From Rhodoglobus sp. (lineage in GTDB: Bacteria > Actinomycetota > Actinomycetes > Actinomycetales > Microbacteriaceae), in NCBI GenBank assembly GCA_025463605.1, contig JAODAV010000027.1, positions 62,001 to 126,000 on the forward strand: a DNA stretch of 64,000 bases, given 5' to 3'. The position numbers were made by a program, and so were the translations under genes. Shown piece after piece: positions 35,417-44,446 of this stretch (positions within the stretch are counted from its first letter, which is position 1; the number at the start of each line of letters is the position of its first letter). The notes beneath the pieces were generated by a model. It was not told the origin of the DNA, ran no database searches, and was given only the letters and a program-made list of their open reading frames with translations.

Positions 35417-36677
35417 CGTGACGGCCCCCAAGACCGTCCCGCAGGGCAAGCAGCTGCGTAACCCGATCAGCCGCAAGCAGGTCGAAAACGTGATCTCGCG
35501 GTCGGTCGGCGTGTTCGGAATCGTCTTCGGCGCCCAGACGGTGCCGTGGCTGCTCGGCCAGCTCGACGAGCCGTACTCGATTTGGCTCTGGATCATCGTG
35601 CCGGCGATGTTCGGCAGCCTCGTGGTCGCCGTCGTTTGCTCGTTCGCGAAGCGCTGGGTGCGTCCGGCCCACGGGCTTGTCTCGATCGTCTACCTGATCG
35701 CGATCATCACCTGGCCATTCATGATCCGGCCGGATGCGGAGATATTCTCCGGAATTCACTGGCTCTATTACCTGCTCACCGTCGCCACGGCGACTGCGGC
35801 GATCGCCTTCAATACCGCACTGGCGACCGTGTACCTCTTCGTCGCGCCGCTCATCTACATGGTCGTGCGGGCGACTCCGCTCGGCGGCGCGGCACCATTG
35901 GGGCTCGCAGTGCTCGAGACGATCTACTCGATCATCCTCGGCGGCGCGGTCATGATCATCGTGACGATGCTCCGTTCGGCGGCCTCGTCAGTCGATAACG
36001 CGCAGGCGACCGCCCTCGACCGCTACAGTCACGCGGTGCGCCAGCACGCCACAGAGGTGGAGCGCGTGCAGGTCGACTCGATCGTGCACGACAGCGTTCT
36101 CACGACGTTCATCTCGGCCGCCCGCGCGTTCACTCCGCAGGCCCAGGAACTGGCGGCAACGATGGCCGGCAACGCGATCGGCTACTTGCGCGATGCCGCG
36201 GCTGCGAGTCCCGATGACGGAACGACCGTGCGGTTCGCGACCCTTGCGGAGCGGATCACGGATGCCGCGGCCGCCCTGTCGAGCCCATTCGAGTTGCGCG
36301 TCAAGAGCGTCGGCACGCGATCGCTGCCGGTGCAGGCGGCAGAAGCGATCTATTCGGCCGCGGTGCAGGCGATGGTCAACAGCCTGCAGCACGCGGGGGA
36401 AGACGACGTGAAGCGCTGGGTCGCGGTGCGCGGCATCTCGCCCGGTGGTCTCGAGGTGGTCGTCGGCGACACCGGCGCGGGCTTCGAGCTCGTGGAAGTA
36501 CCCAATGAGCGTCTCGGCGTGCGAGTTTCGATCATCGAGCGGATCGCCAACGCGGGCGGTCGGGCCGTGATCCAGTCGGCGCCCGGCGAGGGCACGATCG
36601 TGAGCATCCGCTGGCCGCATGCCGCCGCCCCCGCGGCTCCCACGTTCGAGGTTGCCGTGCAGGAGGAGGTTCGGTGA
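35406..36677 (+). CDS. Membrane sensor histidine kinase (HisKA_3/NarX type)
   Basis: The 423-residue kinase has five or six hydrophobic helices in residues about 35-195, with short loops and no large sensor domain, so it may sense the membrane. The dimerisation region has the phosphoacceptor His228 in DSIVHDSVLTTFISAA. The ATPase domain shows an N-box in QAMVNSLQHAGEDDV and the G1 box VVVGDTGAGFELVEVP, then APGEGTIVSIRWP. It starts inside the end of the response-regulator gene (11-nt overlap) and is followed by a 4-nt overlap with a second, degenerate membrane protein. Confidence 0.9.
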   Translation: MADSVTAPKTVPQGKQLRNPISRKQVENVISRSVGVFGIVFGAQTVPWLLGQLDEPYSIWLWIIVPAMFGSLVVAVVCSFAKRWVRPAHGLVSIVYLIAIITWPFMIRPDAEIFSGIHWLYYLLTVATATAAIAFNTALATVYLFVAPLIYMVVRATPLGGAAPLGLAVLETIYSIILGGAVMIIVTMLRSAASSVDNAQATALDRYSHAVRQHATEVERVQVDSIVHDSVLTTFISAARAFTPQAQELAATMAGNAIGYLRDAAAASPDDGTTVRFATLAERITDAAAALSSPFELRVKSVGTRSLPVQAAEAIYSAAVQAMVNSLQHAGEDDVKRWVAVRGISPGGLEVVVGDTGAGFELVEVPNERLGVRVSIIERIANAGGRAVIQSAPGEGTIVSIRWPHAAAPAAPTFEVAVQEEVR

Positions 36678-37711
36678 ACATCGGCATCCCGCGGTATCTC
36701 ATCGTCGGCATGGCGGCGTTGTTCTCGGCCTACCACCTCGTGCTCGCGACGTACACGATCGACCAGCCGCGGCATCCGGAGCCCATCATCGTCGCGATGG
36801 TGCTGTATGGGGTCGCCACGATCGTGAGCCTCTTGCCGTGGGGCCCCGTGCGCATGCCGATCTGGATGGCTGCTTTCAACTTCGCGATCGTCGTCGCGAT
36901 CACCCTGCTCGTCTCCAACGAACTCGATTTCAACCGCCCGGATGGCGTCGGCTACTCCAGTTGGTACGTCGCCGCGAGCGGCACGTTGCTCACGATCACG
37001 TCGACACGCGGACGGCACACGTTCGCGTGGCTCGGCATCGGGTTCCTCGTGGTGCAATCGGCGGCCATCGTCGGGCCGGGGCTCTTCAGCCTCGGAATCG
37101 TGGGCAGCGCATCCTGGGTCGCCGTATCGCACGTTCTCAGCACGGCCCTCGCCAAGGCGTCGAAGGATGCCCAGCGCTTCGCCCTCGCCGAGCGCGAGGC
37201 CACCGACTGGCAGGCCGCCCAGGAGGCCCACGTCTACGAGCGGCAGTTCCGCCTGGGCCAGACGAGCGCGATGGCCCTCGGGATGCTGCGGCAGATCCAG
37301 GAGAGCAACGGCGACCTTACGGATGCGCAGCGCCAGGAATGCCTGCACCTCGAGGGCGCGATCCGCGACGAGATCCGCGGGCGCAAGCTGCTCAACGACG
37401 CCGTGCGCGACGAAGTGATGATCGCGCGTCGCCGTGGAGCGACCGTGACGCTGCTCGACGAGGGCGGGCTCGACGACCTCTCAGACGACGAACTCGATCG
37501 CGTGCTCAACCGGCTTGCGCTGGCTCTCCACGAAACGAACGCCGACAAGGTGATCGCGCGAACCGTGCCCGAGGGCTCGGATGTCGCGGTCACCGTGGTG
37601 GGGCTGCGCAGCCTCGCCGACGGCGAGTCGGTCGCACTGGGCCAGGACTCGCTCGAGGACGACGAAGTGGACCTCTGGCTCGAGATCCCGCGGGTGCCGG
37701 TCACTCCGTAG
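36674..37711 (+). CDS. Membrane protein resembling a degenerate histidine kinase
   Basis: This 345-residue protein has about six hydrophobic helices in residues 1-165 and a long soluble C-terminal part. The soluble part starts like a kinase dimerisation helix (YERQFRLGQTSAMALGMLRQ) but has no phosphoacceptor His there. The ATPase-like half (ALALHETNADKVIARTVPEG) has no N, G1 or G2 box. I infer a pseudokinase that pairs with or tunes the kinase before it, whose gene it overlaps by 4 nt (GTGA). No family name can be given with certainty. Confidence 0.7.
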   Translation: MNIGIPRYLIVGMAALFSAYHLVLATYTIDQPRHPEPIIVAMVLYGVATIVSLLPWGPVRMPIWMAAFNFAIVVAITLLVSNELDFNRPDGVGYSSWYVAASGTLLTITSTRGRHTFAWLGIGFLVVQSAAIVGPGLFSLGIVGSASWVAVSHVLSTALAKASKDAQRFALAEREATDWQAAQEAHVYERQFRLGQTSAMALGMLRQIQESNGDLTDAQRQECLHLEGAIRDEIRGRKLLNDAVRDEVMIARRRGATVTLLDEGGLDDLSDDELDRVLNRLALALHETNADKVIARTVPEGSDVAVTVVGLRSLADGESVALGQDSLEDDEVDLWLEIPRVPVTP

Positions 37712-37916
37712 TACCCGGTGGCGCTGCCGCCGCCCCGCCGCCGCGCGCGAGGTCTTCTTGCGCCGCGCGCGGGGGTCTGCGCAGTGCGCGGCTGTTCGTA
37801 CGGGCGCGCGGGCAGTAAACCTCAGCGCGGGGGTCGCGGGAAGGTTGCGGTGCGGGCCGGCGGGAAGGTTGCGGGCGCGGGGGAGCGGCAGGGGCGGGGA
37901 GGCGCCAGGCAAAGCA

Positions 37917-37956
37917 GAAGGGCCGGAGGTGCTTGAAGCACGGACTCCGGCCCTTC
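37917..37956. terminator. Hairpin 1 of 3: 12-bp stem with nested hairpin
   Basis: GAAGGGCCGGAG at 37917-37928 pairs perfectly with CTCCGGCCCTTC at 37945-37956. The loop contains its own 6-bp hairpin, GTGCTT-G-AAGCAC. It lies 205 nt after the last two-component gene; it is a probable terminator, possibly in both directions, although no T-run follows. Confidence 0.7.
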
Positions 37957-37965
37957 GCTAAGACC

Positions 37966-38002
37966 CGGGTCAGGGCGACAACCCGAATATCGCCCTGACC
38001 CG
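37966..38002. repeat. Hairpin 2 of 3: 13-bp stem
   Basis: CGGGTCAGGGCGA at 37966-37978 pairs perfectly with TCGCCCTGACCCG at 37990-38002 around an 11-nt loop. It begins 9 nt after hairpin 1. Confidence 0.75.
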
Positions 38003-38010
38003 CCCCCAAG

Positions 38011-38042
38011 TCATCGGCCCGCTTACCCTAGTCGGCCGATGA
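38011..38042. repeat. Hairpin 3 of 3: 9-bp stem
   Basis: TCATCGGCC at 38011-38019 pairs perfectly with GGCCGATGA at 38034-38042 around a 14-nt loop. Three perfect stems in 126 nt suggest a folded RNA or a DNA structure more than a simple terminator. Confidence 0.7.
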
Positions 38043-38201
38043 ACTGGTGGTGTACTCAAAAGAGAGACACCTAGCACTAACTAGTGTGGCCGGGCGAGCG
38101 AGCACGGCAAAGTCGTCACTTTGGGGGACCCTCGGGGGACACATCGCAGGCAAAGTGCCCAGTATTCACGCGGATTTTCACGATCTTCCGATATATAGGT
38201 G

Positions 38202-38233
38202 AACCCTAAACGGGGTACATTTCGCCGATCGCG
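38202..38233 (+). repeat. GGGGTAC element copy 2
   Basis: AACCC-TAAAC-GGGGTACATTTCGCC, then GATCGCG. The core is a dyad, TGAACCC and GGGGTACA around a 5-nt spacer. It matches copy 3, 135 nt further on, along about 30 nt. Confidence 0.5.
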
Positions 38234-38336
38234 GGCCATATCGTCCGTCCGAGGGGGGTAGAACGGTCTGTTTCAGTCGCGCAGGCTACGGATTTCGTTG
38301 TGGTGTGGGGCCGCGAGAAAGCTTTCCGTGGTTTGT

Positions 38337-38366
38337 AACCCGTTTGGGGTACGTTTTCGGATCGCG
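38337..38366 (+). repeat. GGGGTAC element copy 3
   Basis: AACCC-GTTT-GGGGTACGTTTTCGG, then ATCGCG. With the preceding GT it makes the near-perfect dyad GTAACCC-GTTT-GGGGTAC. It ends 27 nt before the accE stop. Confidence 0.5.
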
Positions 38367-38393
38367 CTGCGGTCGGGCGCGAGGCTGGCACCA

Positions 38394-38618
38394 TCAGGCG
38401 GAGAAACTCCTCCATGCGCCGGCACCGGGAGTGACCGTTCCGCGGATGGGCCGCTGGCTGCGCTGCCACGCCGAGACCACGGGTGCGCCGTTCCGCTCGT
38501 GGGCCGCGGCGAGTTCCTCGAGGGCCGCGCGAAGCACGGCGGTGACCGCGGCGATCTCCTCGGGAGTGGCGCCGGGCGAGATGATGCGAAGGTCGGCACC
38601 GGGCGCTGCGTCGCTCAC
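38394..38618 (-). CDS. accE: Acyl-CoA carboxylase epsilon subunit
   Basis: This small 74-residue actinobacterial subunit stabilises the alpha-beta carboxylase complex. It has the family pattern: a helix [20 protein letters not shown] followed by a C-terminal SAWQRSQRP...GPGAWR-like end, here [14 protein letters not shown]. The GTG start overlaps the accD stop by 4 nt. Mycobacterial accE5 likewise sits beside accD5. Too short and diverse for confident naming by sequence alone; the position makes it strong. Confidence 0.88.
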   Translation of the reverse strand: MSDAAPGADLRIISPGATPEEIAAVTAVLRAALEELAAAHERNGAPVVSAWQRSQRPIRGTVTPGAGAWRSFSA

Positions 38619-40213
38619 AGTGGGATGTTCCCGTGCTTCTTGGGCGGCAGCGATGCGCGCTTGGTGCGAAGGGCGCGGAGTGCCTTGATCACCGCGACGC
38701 GGGTCGCCGCGGGTTCGATGACCCCGTCGAGCTCGCCGCGCTCGGCAGCGAGGAAGGGGGATGCCACGTTGTAGGTGTACTCGTTGGCGAGGCGCGTGCG
38801 AACGGCGGCGACATCCTCACCCGCCTCCTCGGCGGCCTTGATCTCGCCACGGTAGAGGATGTTCACGGCGCCCTGCCCGCCCATGACTGCGATCTCGGCC
38901 GTGGGCCAGGCGTAGTTGAGGTCGGCGCCGAGCTGCTTCGAGCCCATGACGATGTAGGCCCCGCCGTAGGCCTTGCGGGTGATGACGGTCACGAGCGGCA
39001 CGGTGGCCTCGGCGTAGGCGTAGAGCAGCTTCGCGCCGCGGCGGATGACGCCGGTCCACTCCTGGTCGGTACCGGGCAGGTATCCCGGCACGTCGACGAG
39101 CGTGAGGATCGGGATGGAGAACGCGTCACAGAACCGCACGAAGCGCGCGGCCTTCTCGCCCGCCTCGATATTGAGCGTTCCTGCCATGGCTTGCGGCTGG
39201 TTGGCGATCACGCCCACCGTGCGACCCTCGACCCGCCCGAAGCCGACGACGATGTTGGGTGCGAAGAGCGGCTGGGTCTCGAGGAAGTCGCCGTTGTCAA
39301 CGATGTGCTCGATGATCGCCGTGACGTCGTACGGCTGGTTGGGGCTGTCGGGCACGATCGCGTTGAGCTTGCGGTCCTCGTCGGTGATCTCGAGTTCGAC
39401 ATCGCTCTCGTACACCTGCGGTTCCGCGAGGTTGTTGTCGGGGAGGAAGCCGATGAGCGTGCGGGCGTAGTCGAGCGCGTCATCCTCATCGCTTGCTAGG
39501 TAGTGCGCCACGCCGGAGACCTTGTTGTGGGTGAGCGCGCCGCCGAGTTCCTCCATGCCGACGTCTTCGCCGGTGACCGTCTTGATCACGTCGGGGCCCG
39601 TGACGAACATCTGGGAGGTCTTGTCGACCATGATCACGAAATCGGTGAGCGCGGGGGAGTAGACAGCGCCACCGGCGGCAGGGCCCATGATGATCGAGAT
39701 CTGGGGGATGACGCCCGACGCCTGCGTGTTGCGGCGGAAGATCTCGCCGTACTTTCCGAGGGCGACGACGCCCTCCTGGATGCGGGCACCACCGGAGTCG
39801 AGCATGCCGATGATGGGCACTCCGGTCTTGAGCGCGTGATCCATGACCTTAATGATCTTCTCGCCGGCGACCTCGCCGAGTGAGCCTCCGAAGATCGTGA
39901 AGTCCTGCGAGTAGACCGCCACCTGGCGGCCGTGGATGGTGCCGAGCCCCGTGACGACGGCGTCGCCGTATGGCCGCTTCTTCTCCATGCCGAATGCGTG
40001 GGTGCGGTGGCGCACGAATTCGTCGAGTTCCACGAACGAGCCGTGGTCGAGGAGCTGCTCGATGCGCTCGCGGGCCGTCTTCTTGCCCTTAGAGTGCTGC
40101 TTCTCGATCGCGGCCTGGCCGCTTGCCGTCACCGCTTCGTGGTACCTGACCTTGAGGTCGGCTATCCGGCCGGCGGTCGTGGACAGGTCTGGGGTGGGGT
40201 TGTCGGCGCTCAC
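38615..40213 (-). CDS. accD: Acyl-CoA (propionyl/acetyl-CoA) carboxylase beta subunit
   Basis: The 532-residue carboxyltransferase moves CO2 from carboxybiotin to an acyl-CoA. It has the N-terminal half [20 protein letters not shown], the oxyanion region [20 protein letters not shown], and the C-terminal [21 protein letters not shown] with [13 protein letters not shown]. These match PccB/AccD5 types. The substrate-selecting residue in [12 protein letters not shown] cannot be judged without alignment. The GTG at 40213 lies 6 nt after TATCCT, so the accD-accE operon is probably leaderless. Confidence 0.95.
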   Translation of the reverse strand: MSADNPTPDLSTTAGRIADLKVRYHEAVTASGQAAIEKQHSKGKKTARERIEQLLDHGSFVELDEFVRHRTHAFGMEKKRPYGDAVVTGLGTIHGRQVAVYSQDFTIFGGSLGEVAGEKIIKVMDHALKTGVPIIGMLDSGGARIQEGVVALGKYGEIFRRNTQASGVIPQISIIMGPAAGGAVYSPALTDFVIMVDKTSQMFVTGPDVIKTVTGEDVGMEELGGALTHNKVSGVAHYLASDEDDALDYARTLIGFLPDNNLAEPQVYESDVELEITDEDRKLNAIVPDSPNQPYDVTAIIEHIVDNGDFLETQPLFAPNIVVGFGRVEGRTVGVIANQPQAMAGTLNIEAGEKAARFVRFCDAFSIPILTLVDVPGYLPGTDQEWTGVIRRGAKLLYAYAEATVPLVTVITRKAYGGAYIVMGSKQLGADLNYAWPTAEIAVMGGQGAVNILYRGEIKAAEEAGEDVAAVRTRLANEYTYNVASPFLAAERGELDGVIEPAATRVAVIKALRALRTKRASLPPKKHGNIPL

Positions 40214-40219
40214 GTTGTC

Positions 40220-40225
40220 AGGATA
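40220..40225 (-). promoter_or_regulatory. Leaderless -10 hexamer of accD
   Basis: TATCCT on the minus strand ends 6 nt before the GTG start at 40213. Confidence 0.6.
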
Positions 40226-40277
40226 CCGGCAGGCGCTCGCCCCGAACGTTGGCCGGAGTCGACAAGCTTGCGCCCAA

Positions 40278-41126
40278 CTACATGGATGACGCCACCGCTG
40301 CCACTCCCGCGAACACCGCGACGATTCCGGCGACCTGCACGACCTGCAGCCGCTCCTTGTGGATGCGCCAGCTCAGCAGCACCGTGACGACCGGGTAGAG
40401 CGACGCGAGCACCGCGACCACGGAGAGAGCGCCGTCGAGGCTCGCGAGAGCGAAGCACAGGTTTGCGGCGACGCCGAGCAGTCCGATCGCGATGGCTCCC
40501 ACGAGCGCCTTACCGGTGGCGACGATGGGCTGCCGCAGCACGACGGCGGCACCTGCGTAGATGATGAGCGCGATCACGGCATTGGTGACGAGGGTCGTCG
40601 TGACGCTCGACGCGCTACCGAGCGCGACGGACAGGTTGGCGATGCCGAAACCCAGGGCGGCCACGATCGCAAGAATGATCGCACGCGCGCCGCCGGCCCC
40701 CGGAACCCGCCCGCGGATCTCCGGCCCGCTCGCGAGCACTGTTCCGATGACCGCGACGGCGAGTCCGATCCCGATGATCACCGTGAGGCTGTCGCCGGTG
40801 GCCAGACCCACCCCGACGGGCACGACGACGCTCAGCGAGGTGATGGGCGCGACGACTCCCATCGTGCCGATTGCGAGGGCCCGGAACAGCGCTGCGACCG
40901 CGACTGCCGCCGCGATCCCGCCGATAACGCCCCACAGCAGCGCACCGCTCGCCCCGAATGAGAACGGCTCGATCGCCATGCGCGGCAGGATCGCGATCGT
41001 GCCGGCGATTTGGGAGATGAGCAGCACAGCGATGAGCGGTATTCGCCGTGCGATCGTTCCGCCGAGGAAGTCCGACACTCCGAGTAGAACGCTCGCGACG
41101 AGCGCGAGCAGCACGAGTCCGGTCAC
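40278..41126 (-). CDS. EamA/DMT-family transporter
   Basis: This 282-residue protein has about ten hydrophobic helices in two repeats, the layout of drug/metabolite transporters (EamA). The N-terminal repeat includes [18 protein letters not shown] and [20 protein letters not shown]; the second ends with [25 protein letters not shown], the typical last EamA stretch. The GTG start at 41126 overlaps the ECF ATPase stop by 4 nt, so it is probably the last gene of the ECF transporter operon. The substrate is unknown, but may be shared with that system. Confidence 0.85.
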   Translation of the reverse strand: MTGLVLLALVASVLLGVSDFLGGTIARRIPLIAVLLISQIAGTIAILPRMAIEPFSFGASGALLWGVIGGIAAAVAVAALFRALAIGTMGVVAPITSLSVVVPVGVGLATGDSLTVIIGIGLAVAVIGTVLASGPEIRGRVPGAGGARAIILAIVAALGFGIANLSVALGSASSVTTTLVTNAVIALIIYAGAAVVLRQPIVATGKALVGAIAIGLLGVAANLCFALASLDGALSVVAVLASLYPVVTVLLSWRIHKERLQVVQVAGIVAVFAGVAAVASSM

Positions 41127-41929
41127 TGCGGCTTTTTCGCTAGCTGGGCGACGAACGATTCGACGGTGAGCGGATGCGCCCGCCACCCCAACTCGCGGGC
41201 GAGCCGCATGAGCTGCGGAGGTTCCACCGCGGCCTTCGCGAGCGCGTCGGTGTGCGAGAACACCTCGCCGGGTTCACCGTCCGCGTGCACTTCGCCCTGC
41301 GCCATGACGATCACACGCTCGAAGTTCTCGGCGGCGAAGTCCATGTCGTGGGTGATCGCGATGACCGTGCGACCTTCGGCCGCGAGCTCGTTCGTGATGG
41401 AGGCGACCATGCGCACACCGCGCTCGTCCTGTCCGGTGGTGGGCTCGTCGAGCACCACGATGGGCGTGTCCATGGCGAGCACGGCGGCGATCGCGACGCG
41501 CTTGCGTTCCGAGAGCGAGAGGTGATGTGGATGCGCGTCGGCCTCGCGTGTCAACGCGGTGCGAGCGAGCGCGGCATCCACCAGTTCACTGGCTCGTTGT
41601 TCGTCAAAGCCGAGGTTCTTGGGGCCGAAGGCGACGTCGGCCCGCACCGTGCGGGCGAACAATTGCTCGTCGGGGTTCTGGAAGACGTAGCCGACGCGCG
41701 CGGAGAGTTCGGCGATCTGCTTGTCGGTCGTGGTCCAGTCGCCGATGCGCACCGTGCCGCTCGTGGGCCGGAAGATGCCGTTGAGGTGACGCACGAGCGT
41801 GGTTTTGCCCGCGCCGTTCTGCCCGACGATGGCGAGCCGCTGGCCGGTGGGCACGGCGAGACTCACTCCGCGCAGCGCTTCGACGCCGGAGGCGTAGGTG
41901 TAGCGCAGTTGGTCGAACGTGATGTCCAT
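41123..41929 (-). CDS. ecfA1: ECF transporter ATPase A1
   Basis: This is a 268-residue ABC ATPase of an energy-coupling-factor (ECF) vitamin-type importer. It has the Walker A IVGQNGAGKTTLVRHLNG, FQNPDEQLFARTV (the Q-loop motif specific for EcfA), a signature changed to HHLSLSERKRVAIAAVLA (LSLSE in place of LSGGE) and Walker B PIVVLDEPTTGQDERG. The start ATG at 41929 is 1 nt from the stop of the upstream ATPase gene; the frame further up is inside that gene. Confidence 0.93.
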   Translation of the reverse strand: MDITFDQLRYTYASGVEALRGVSLAVPTGQRLAIVGQNGAGKTTLVRHLNGIFRPTSGTVRIGDWTTTDKQIAELSARVGYVFQNPDEQLFARTVRADVAFGPKNLGFDEQRASELVDAALARTALTREADAHPHHLSLSERKRVAIAAVLAMDTPIVVLDEPTTGQDERGVRMVASITNELAAEGRTVIAITHDMDFAAENFERVIVMAQGEVHADGEPGEVFSHTDALAKAAVEPPQLMRLARELGWRAHPLTVESFVAQLAKKPQ

Positions 41930-41930
41930 G

Positions 41931-42779
41931 TCAGTGCTTTCCGCTCGGGCCGAAGAACTCGACCGCGTCGGGCATCGACACGGGCAGCTCGCCCGTGACG
42001 GGCGCGAGTCCCGTGTCACGGGCGGCGAGCCCGGCGCGTGTGTAGCGCGTCGTGCCGATCGCCCATTTCTCCAGCCGCGGGTCGGAGAGGATCGCGCGCG
42101 GCGCACCCTCAGCGGTGATGCGTCCGTCGGCGAGCACCGCCACACGGTCGGCGTGCTCGCGCAGCAGTTCGATCTTGTGCTCGAAGATGAGCACGGTCGT
42201 GCCGAGGTCGGTGAGCTGGGAGATGATGTCGAACACCATTCGAGAGCCGCCGGGATCGAGCTGGGAGGTGGGCTCGTCCATCACGAGCACGGGCGTGCGC
42301 ATGACCACCATCGAAGCGATCGCGACGAGCTGCATCTGCCCGCCCGAGAGGGCGTAGGGCGAGCGGTCGAGCAGGTGGTCGACGCGCAATTGCTTCGCGA
42401 CGGCCTGCACGCGCTCGGCGATCTCCTCCCGCGGCACACCGGTGTTCTCGAGTCCGAAGGCGATCTCCTCGAGAACCGTGAACTTGGCCCCCGATATCTG
42501 GTTGAAGGGGTTCTGGATGACGAGCCCGACTTGCGCCACGGCCTCAGACAGGGTGAGCGACGAGATCGCGACACCGTTGACGTCGATGTCTCCGGAGAGC
42601 ACCCCGCCTTCGATACTCGGGATGAAGCCCGCGATGATCTTGGCGAGCGTCGTCTTGCCCGCACCGGAAGCGCCCACGACGCCGACGACCTCGCCTTGGC
42701 CGACACTGAGGTCGAGGTCGGCGAGCACGTAATTGGCGGTGTCCGGGTAGGCGTACGAGACGCCGCGCAACCTGATCAC
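41931..42779 (-). CDS. ecfA2: ECF transporter ATPase A2
   Basis: This is the partner ATPase, 282 residues, with Walker A VVGASGAGKTTLAKIIAG, the EcfA-type Q-loop QNPFNQISGAKFTV, signature YALSGGQMQLVAIASMV and Walker B VLVMDEPTSQLDPGG. The C-terminal 50 residues form the extra dimerisation tail of EcfA proteins. The GTG start at 42779 overlaps the ecfT stop by 4 nt. Here the signature is normal, in contrast to EcfA1, so the two ATP sites may differ. Confidence 0.93.
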   Translation of the reverse strand: MIRLRGVSYAYPDTANYVLADLDLSVGQGEVVGVVGASGAGKTTLAKIIAGFIPSIEGGVLSGDIDVNGVAISSLTLSEAVAQVGLVIQNPFNQISGAKFTVLEEIAFGLENTGVPREEIAERVQAVAKQLRVDHLLDRSPYALSGGQMQLVAIASMVVMRTPVLVMDEPTSQLDPGGSRMVFDIISQLTDLGTTVLIFEHKIELLREHADRVAVLADGRITAEGAPRAILSDPRLEKWAIGTTRYTRAGLAARDTGLAPVTGELPVSMPDAVEFFGPSGKH

Positions 42780-43555
42780 GAGAGCAGGCCGGAGAAGGAC
42801 AGCACGACGGATGCCACGGCGAGAGCGACGAAGACCCAGCGGGCGACTCGCTGCACGACGGAGTCGGGCACGATCATGAGACTCGTGTGCGTCGCGGTGG
42901 AGCTGAAACCACGCGCCTCCATGGCAGTCGAGCGCTCCTCCACGTCGGTGAACATCCCGAGGATGAGCGGGCTTATGAGCGGCAGCAGCGCTCTGATGCG
43001 GCGGATGGGGTTTCCGCGCAGCTTGAGCCCGCGTGCCTGCTGGGCGAGAAGGATGCTCTCCGCCCGGGTCTGGAAGGCGGGAATGATCTGCAGGGTGGAG
43101 CTGATGACGTAGCTCATCTTGGGTGACATGCCGTTCTTGCTGAGGGAGGTCATGAGCGACGCGGGGTTGGTGGTGATGAGCAGCAGAAGGGAGCACAGCA
43201 CGAGGGCGGTGATTCGCGAGCCGATGCCGAGAGCGAAGAGCAGGCCCTCGACCGTGACGCGCGCGGGACCCCATTGGGCGAGCACCGTGGTGCCCTCAGG
43301 GAAGAACAGGCCCTGGATGAGCACGAGCACGATGAGGATGGGAAGCAGGAGCTTGAGGGCGAGGCTGAGGAGCCTGCCGCCGGTTCCGGAGATCACGGCG
43401 GCAGGCACGACGACCACCAGCACGACGAGCGCGGCAACCCACCAGAGCTGGATGGCGAAGACGATCACGATGATCGACAGCATCGCCACGAGCTTGGTCA
43501 CCGGGTTGAGCCGGTGGATGGGGGAGGGCCGGTCGACGTAGAAGGTGGTCGTCAT
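42776..43555 (-). CDS. ecfT: ECF transporter transmembrane protein T
   Basis: The 259-residue EcfT couples ATPases to the S component. It starts FYVDRPSPIHRLNPVTKLVA, the family N-terminus, and then has about five hydrophobic helices. Cytoplasmic coupling helices with Ala-Arg-Gly are seen in LLAQQARGLKLRGNPIRR and AMEARGFSS. It lies 3 nt after the S-component stop, in the order S-T-A2-A1. Confidence 0.93.
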   Translation of the reverse strand: MTTTFYVDRPSPIHRLNPVTKLVAMLSIIVIVFAIQLWWVAALVVLVVVVPAAVISGTGGRLLSLALKLLLPILIVLVLIQGLFFPEGTTVLAQWGPARVTVEGLLFALGIGSRITALVLCSLLLLITTNPASLMTSLSKNGMSPKMSYVISSTLQIIPAFQTRAESILLAQQARGLKLRGNPIRRIRALLPLISPLILGMFTDVEERSTAMEARGFSSTATHTSLMIVPDSVVQRVARWVFVALAVASVVLSFSGLLS

Positions 43556-43558
43556 CCG

Positions 43559-44446
43559 TCAGTCTTCTTTCGGTGGCGTGGTCGTGGGTGCCGGCCCGTC
43601 CGCGATCGTCTCGGTGCTCTTGGGAGCTCCGAGCGTTTCGCTCGCCGGGAGCGCCTTGCCGAACACGTTGTACTGCCGCACGAACGGGAACCTCGAACGG
43701 AACCGGCTGGGCAGCGCGAACAGGATGATCAGCACGATCGTGAACGTGATGACCTTGTCGAGCGGGTCGGAGAGCAGGCCCTGCATCGTCGTCGACGCCA
43801 GGAGCGAGTTGCCGATCGCGCGGAAGGCCGCCACCAGTGCGCCCGTGCCGCCGCCCGTCGCGCCGCCGAAGATGAAGGCGGCGATGGGGGCGGAGATGAG
43901 GGCCGCCACGATTCCCGTGACCAGGCCCGCGACCGGCGCGAGGTAGAAGCGGCGGAACATGCCGAGCCGCGCCGCGTATCCCGCCAGCACACCGATCACC
44001 ACCGCGGTCACCGCGAACGGCAGGGCGAGCGGGCTGAGCGTCATGCCCCAGATCACGTTGGTGAGGGCGCCCGTCACGGCTCCGGCGGCGGGTCCCGCGA
44101 GCACACCGACGAGGATCGTGCCGATGGAGTCGAGGTACACGGGCAGTCCGAGGGATGTGGCGATCTGCCCCACCACGATGTTGACCGCGATGGCGACGGG
44201 CACGAGCGCGATCGTCGCTGTCGGCAGGCGGTGGATCGCGCCGACCGCGATGAGGAGCGCCCCGAGCACGTAGCCGACGATGGCGATGAGCGAGGACTGG
44301 CCGAGGCCGCCCTCCGCGATCTCCGTCGGCTGGAACAGCACGAGGTACAGGTAAGTCGCGGCGATGACGATGCCGCCGGCCGCTACGAAGATCCTGTTCC
44401 GAGTGCGATGCGGGTCGACCGCGGATGGTGTCGCTGTTGTTGACAT
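43559..44446 (-). CDS. ECF transporter substrate-binding S component
   Basis: This 295-residue membrane protein is the specificity subunit. After a polar N-terminus there are about eight hydrophobic stretches; SLGLPVYLDSIGTILVGVLA and GAVTGALTNVIWGMTLSPLA are features of S components. It has a polar C-terminal tail of 45 residues (PASETLGAPKSTETIADG). AGGAGG stands 5 nt before the ATG. The nucleoside hydrolase gene directly upstream suggests that the ligand is a nucleoside, base or related vitamin (inference). I see no riboswitch in the 70-nt leader. Confidence 0.85.
   Translation of the reverse strand: MSTTATPSAVDPHRTRNRIFVAAGGIVIAATYLYLVLFQPTEIAEGGLGQSSLIAIVGYVLGALLIAVGAIHRLPTATIALVPVAIAVNIVVGQIATSLGLPVYLDSIGTILVGVLAGPAAGAVTGALTNVIWGMTLSPLALPFAVTAVVIGVLAGYAARLGMFRRFYLAPVAGLVTGIVAALISAPIAAFIFGGATGGGTGALVAAFRAIGNSLLASTTMQGLLSDPLDKVITFTIVLIILFALPSRFRSRFPFVRQYNVFGKALPASETLGAPKSTETIADGPAPTTTPPKED

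Larger units (their letters stand above)
37712..38393. other. 682-nt gene-free region between convergent genes
   Basis: No open frame here looks like a gene by codon pattern, start signal or homology. The left part (37712-37916) is extremely G/C-rich and repeats CGGGAAGGTTGCGG twice. Then come three perfect hairpins (37917-38042). The right part (38043-38393) is less GC-rich, with the dyad CACTA-AC-TAGTG at 38075-38086, GGGGGAC twice (38123, 38134) and two copies of a GGGGTAC element. A small RNA, short regulatory targets or replication/segregation signals are possible; none is shown. Confidence 0.6.

Noticed and set aside
37718..37936. Small open frame in the GC-rich start of the gene-free region
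   Set aside because: It translates to Arg/Gly/Ala repeats, reaches into hairpin 1, and has no Shine-Dalgarno or leaderless -10.
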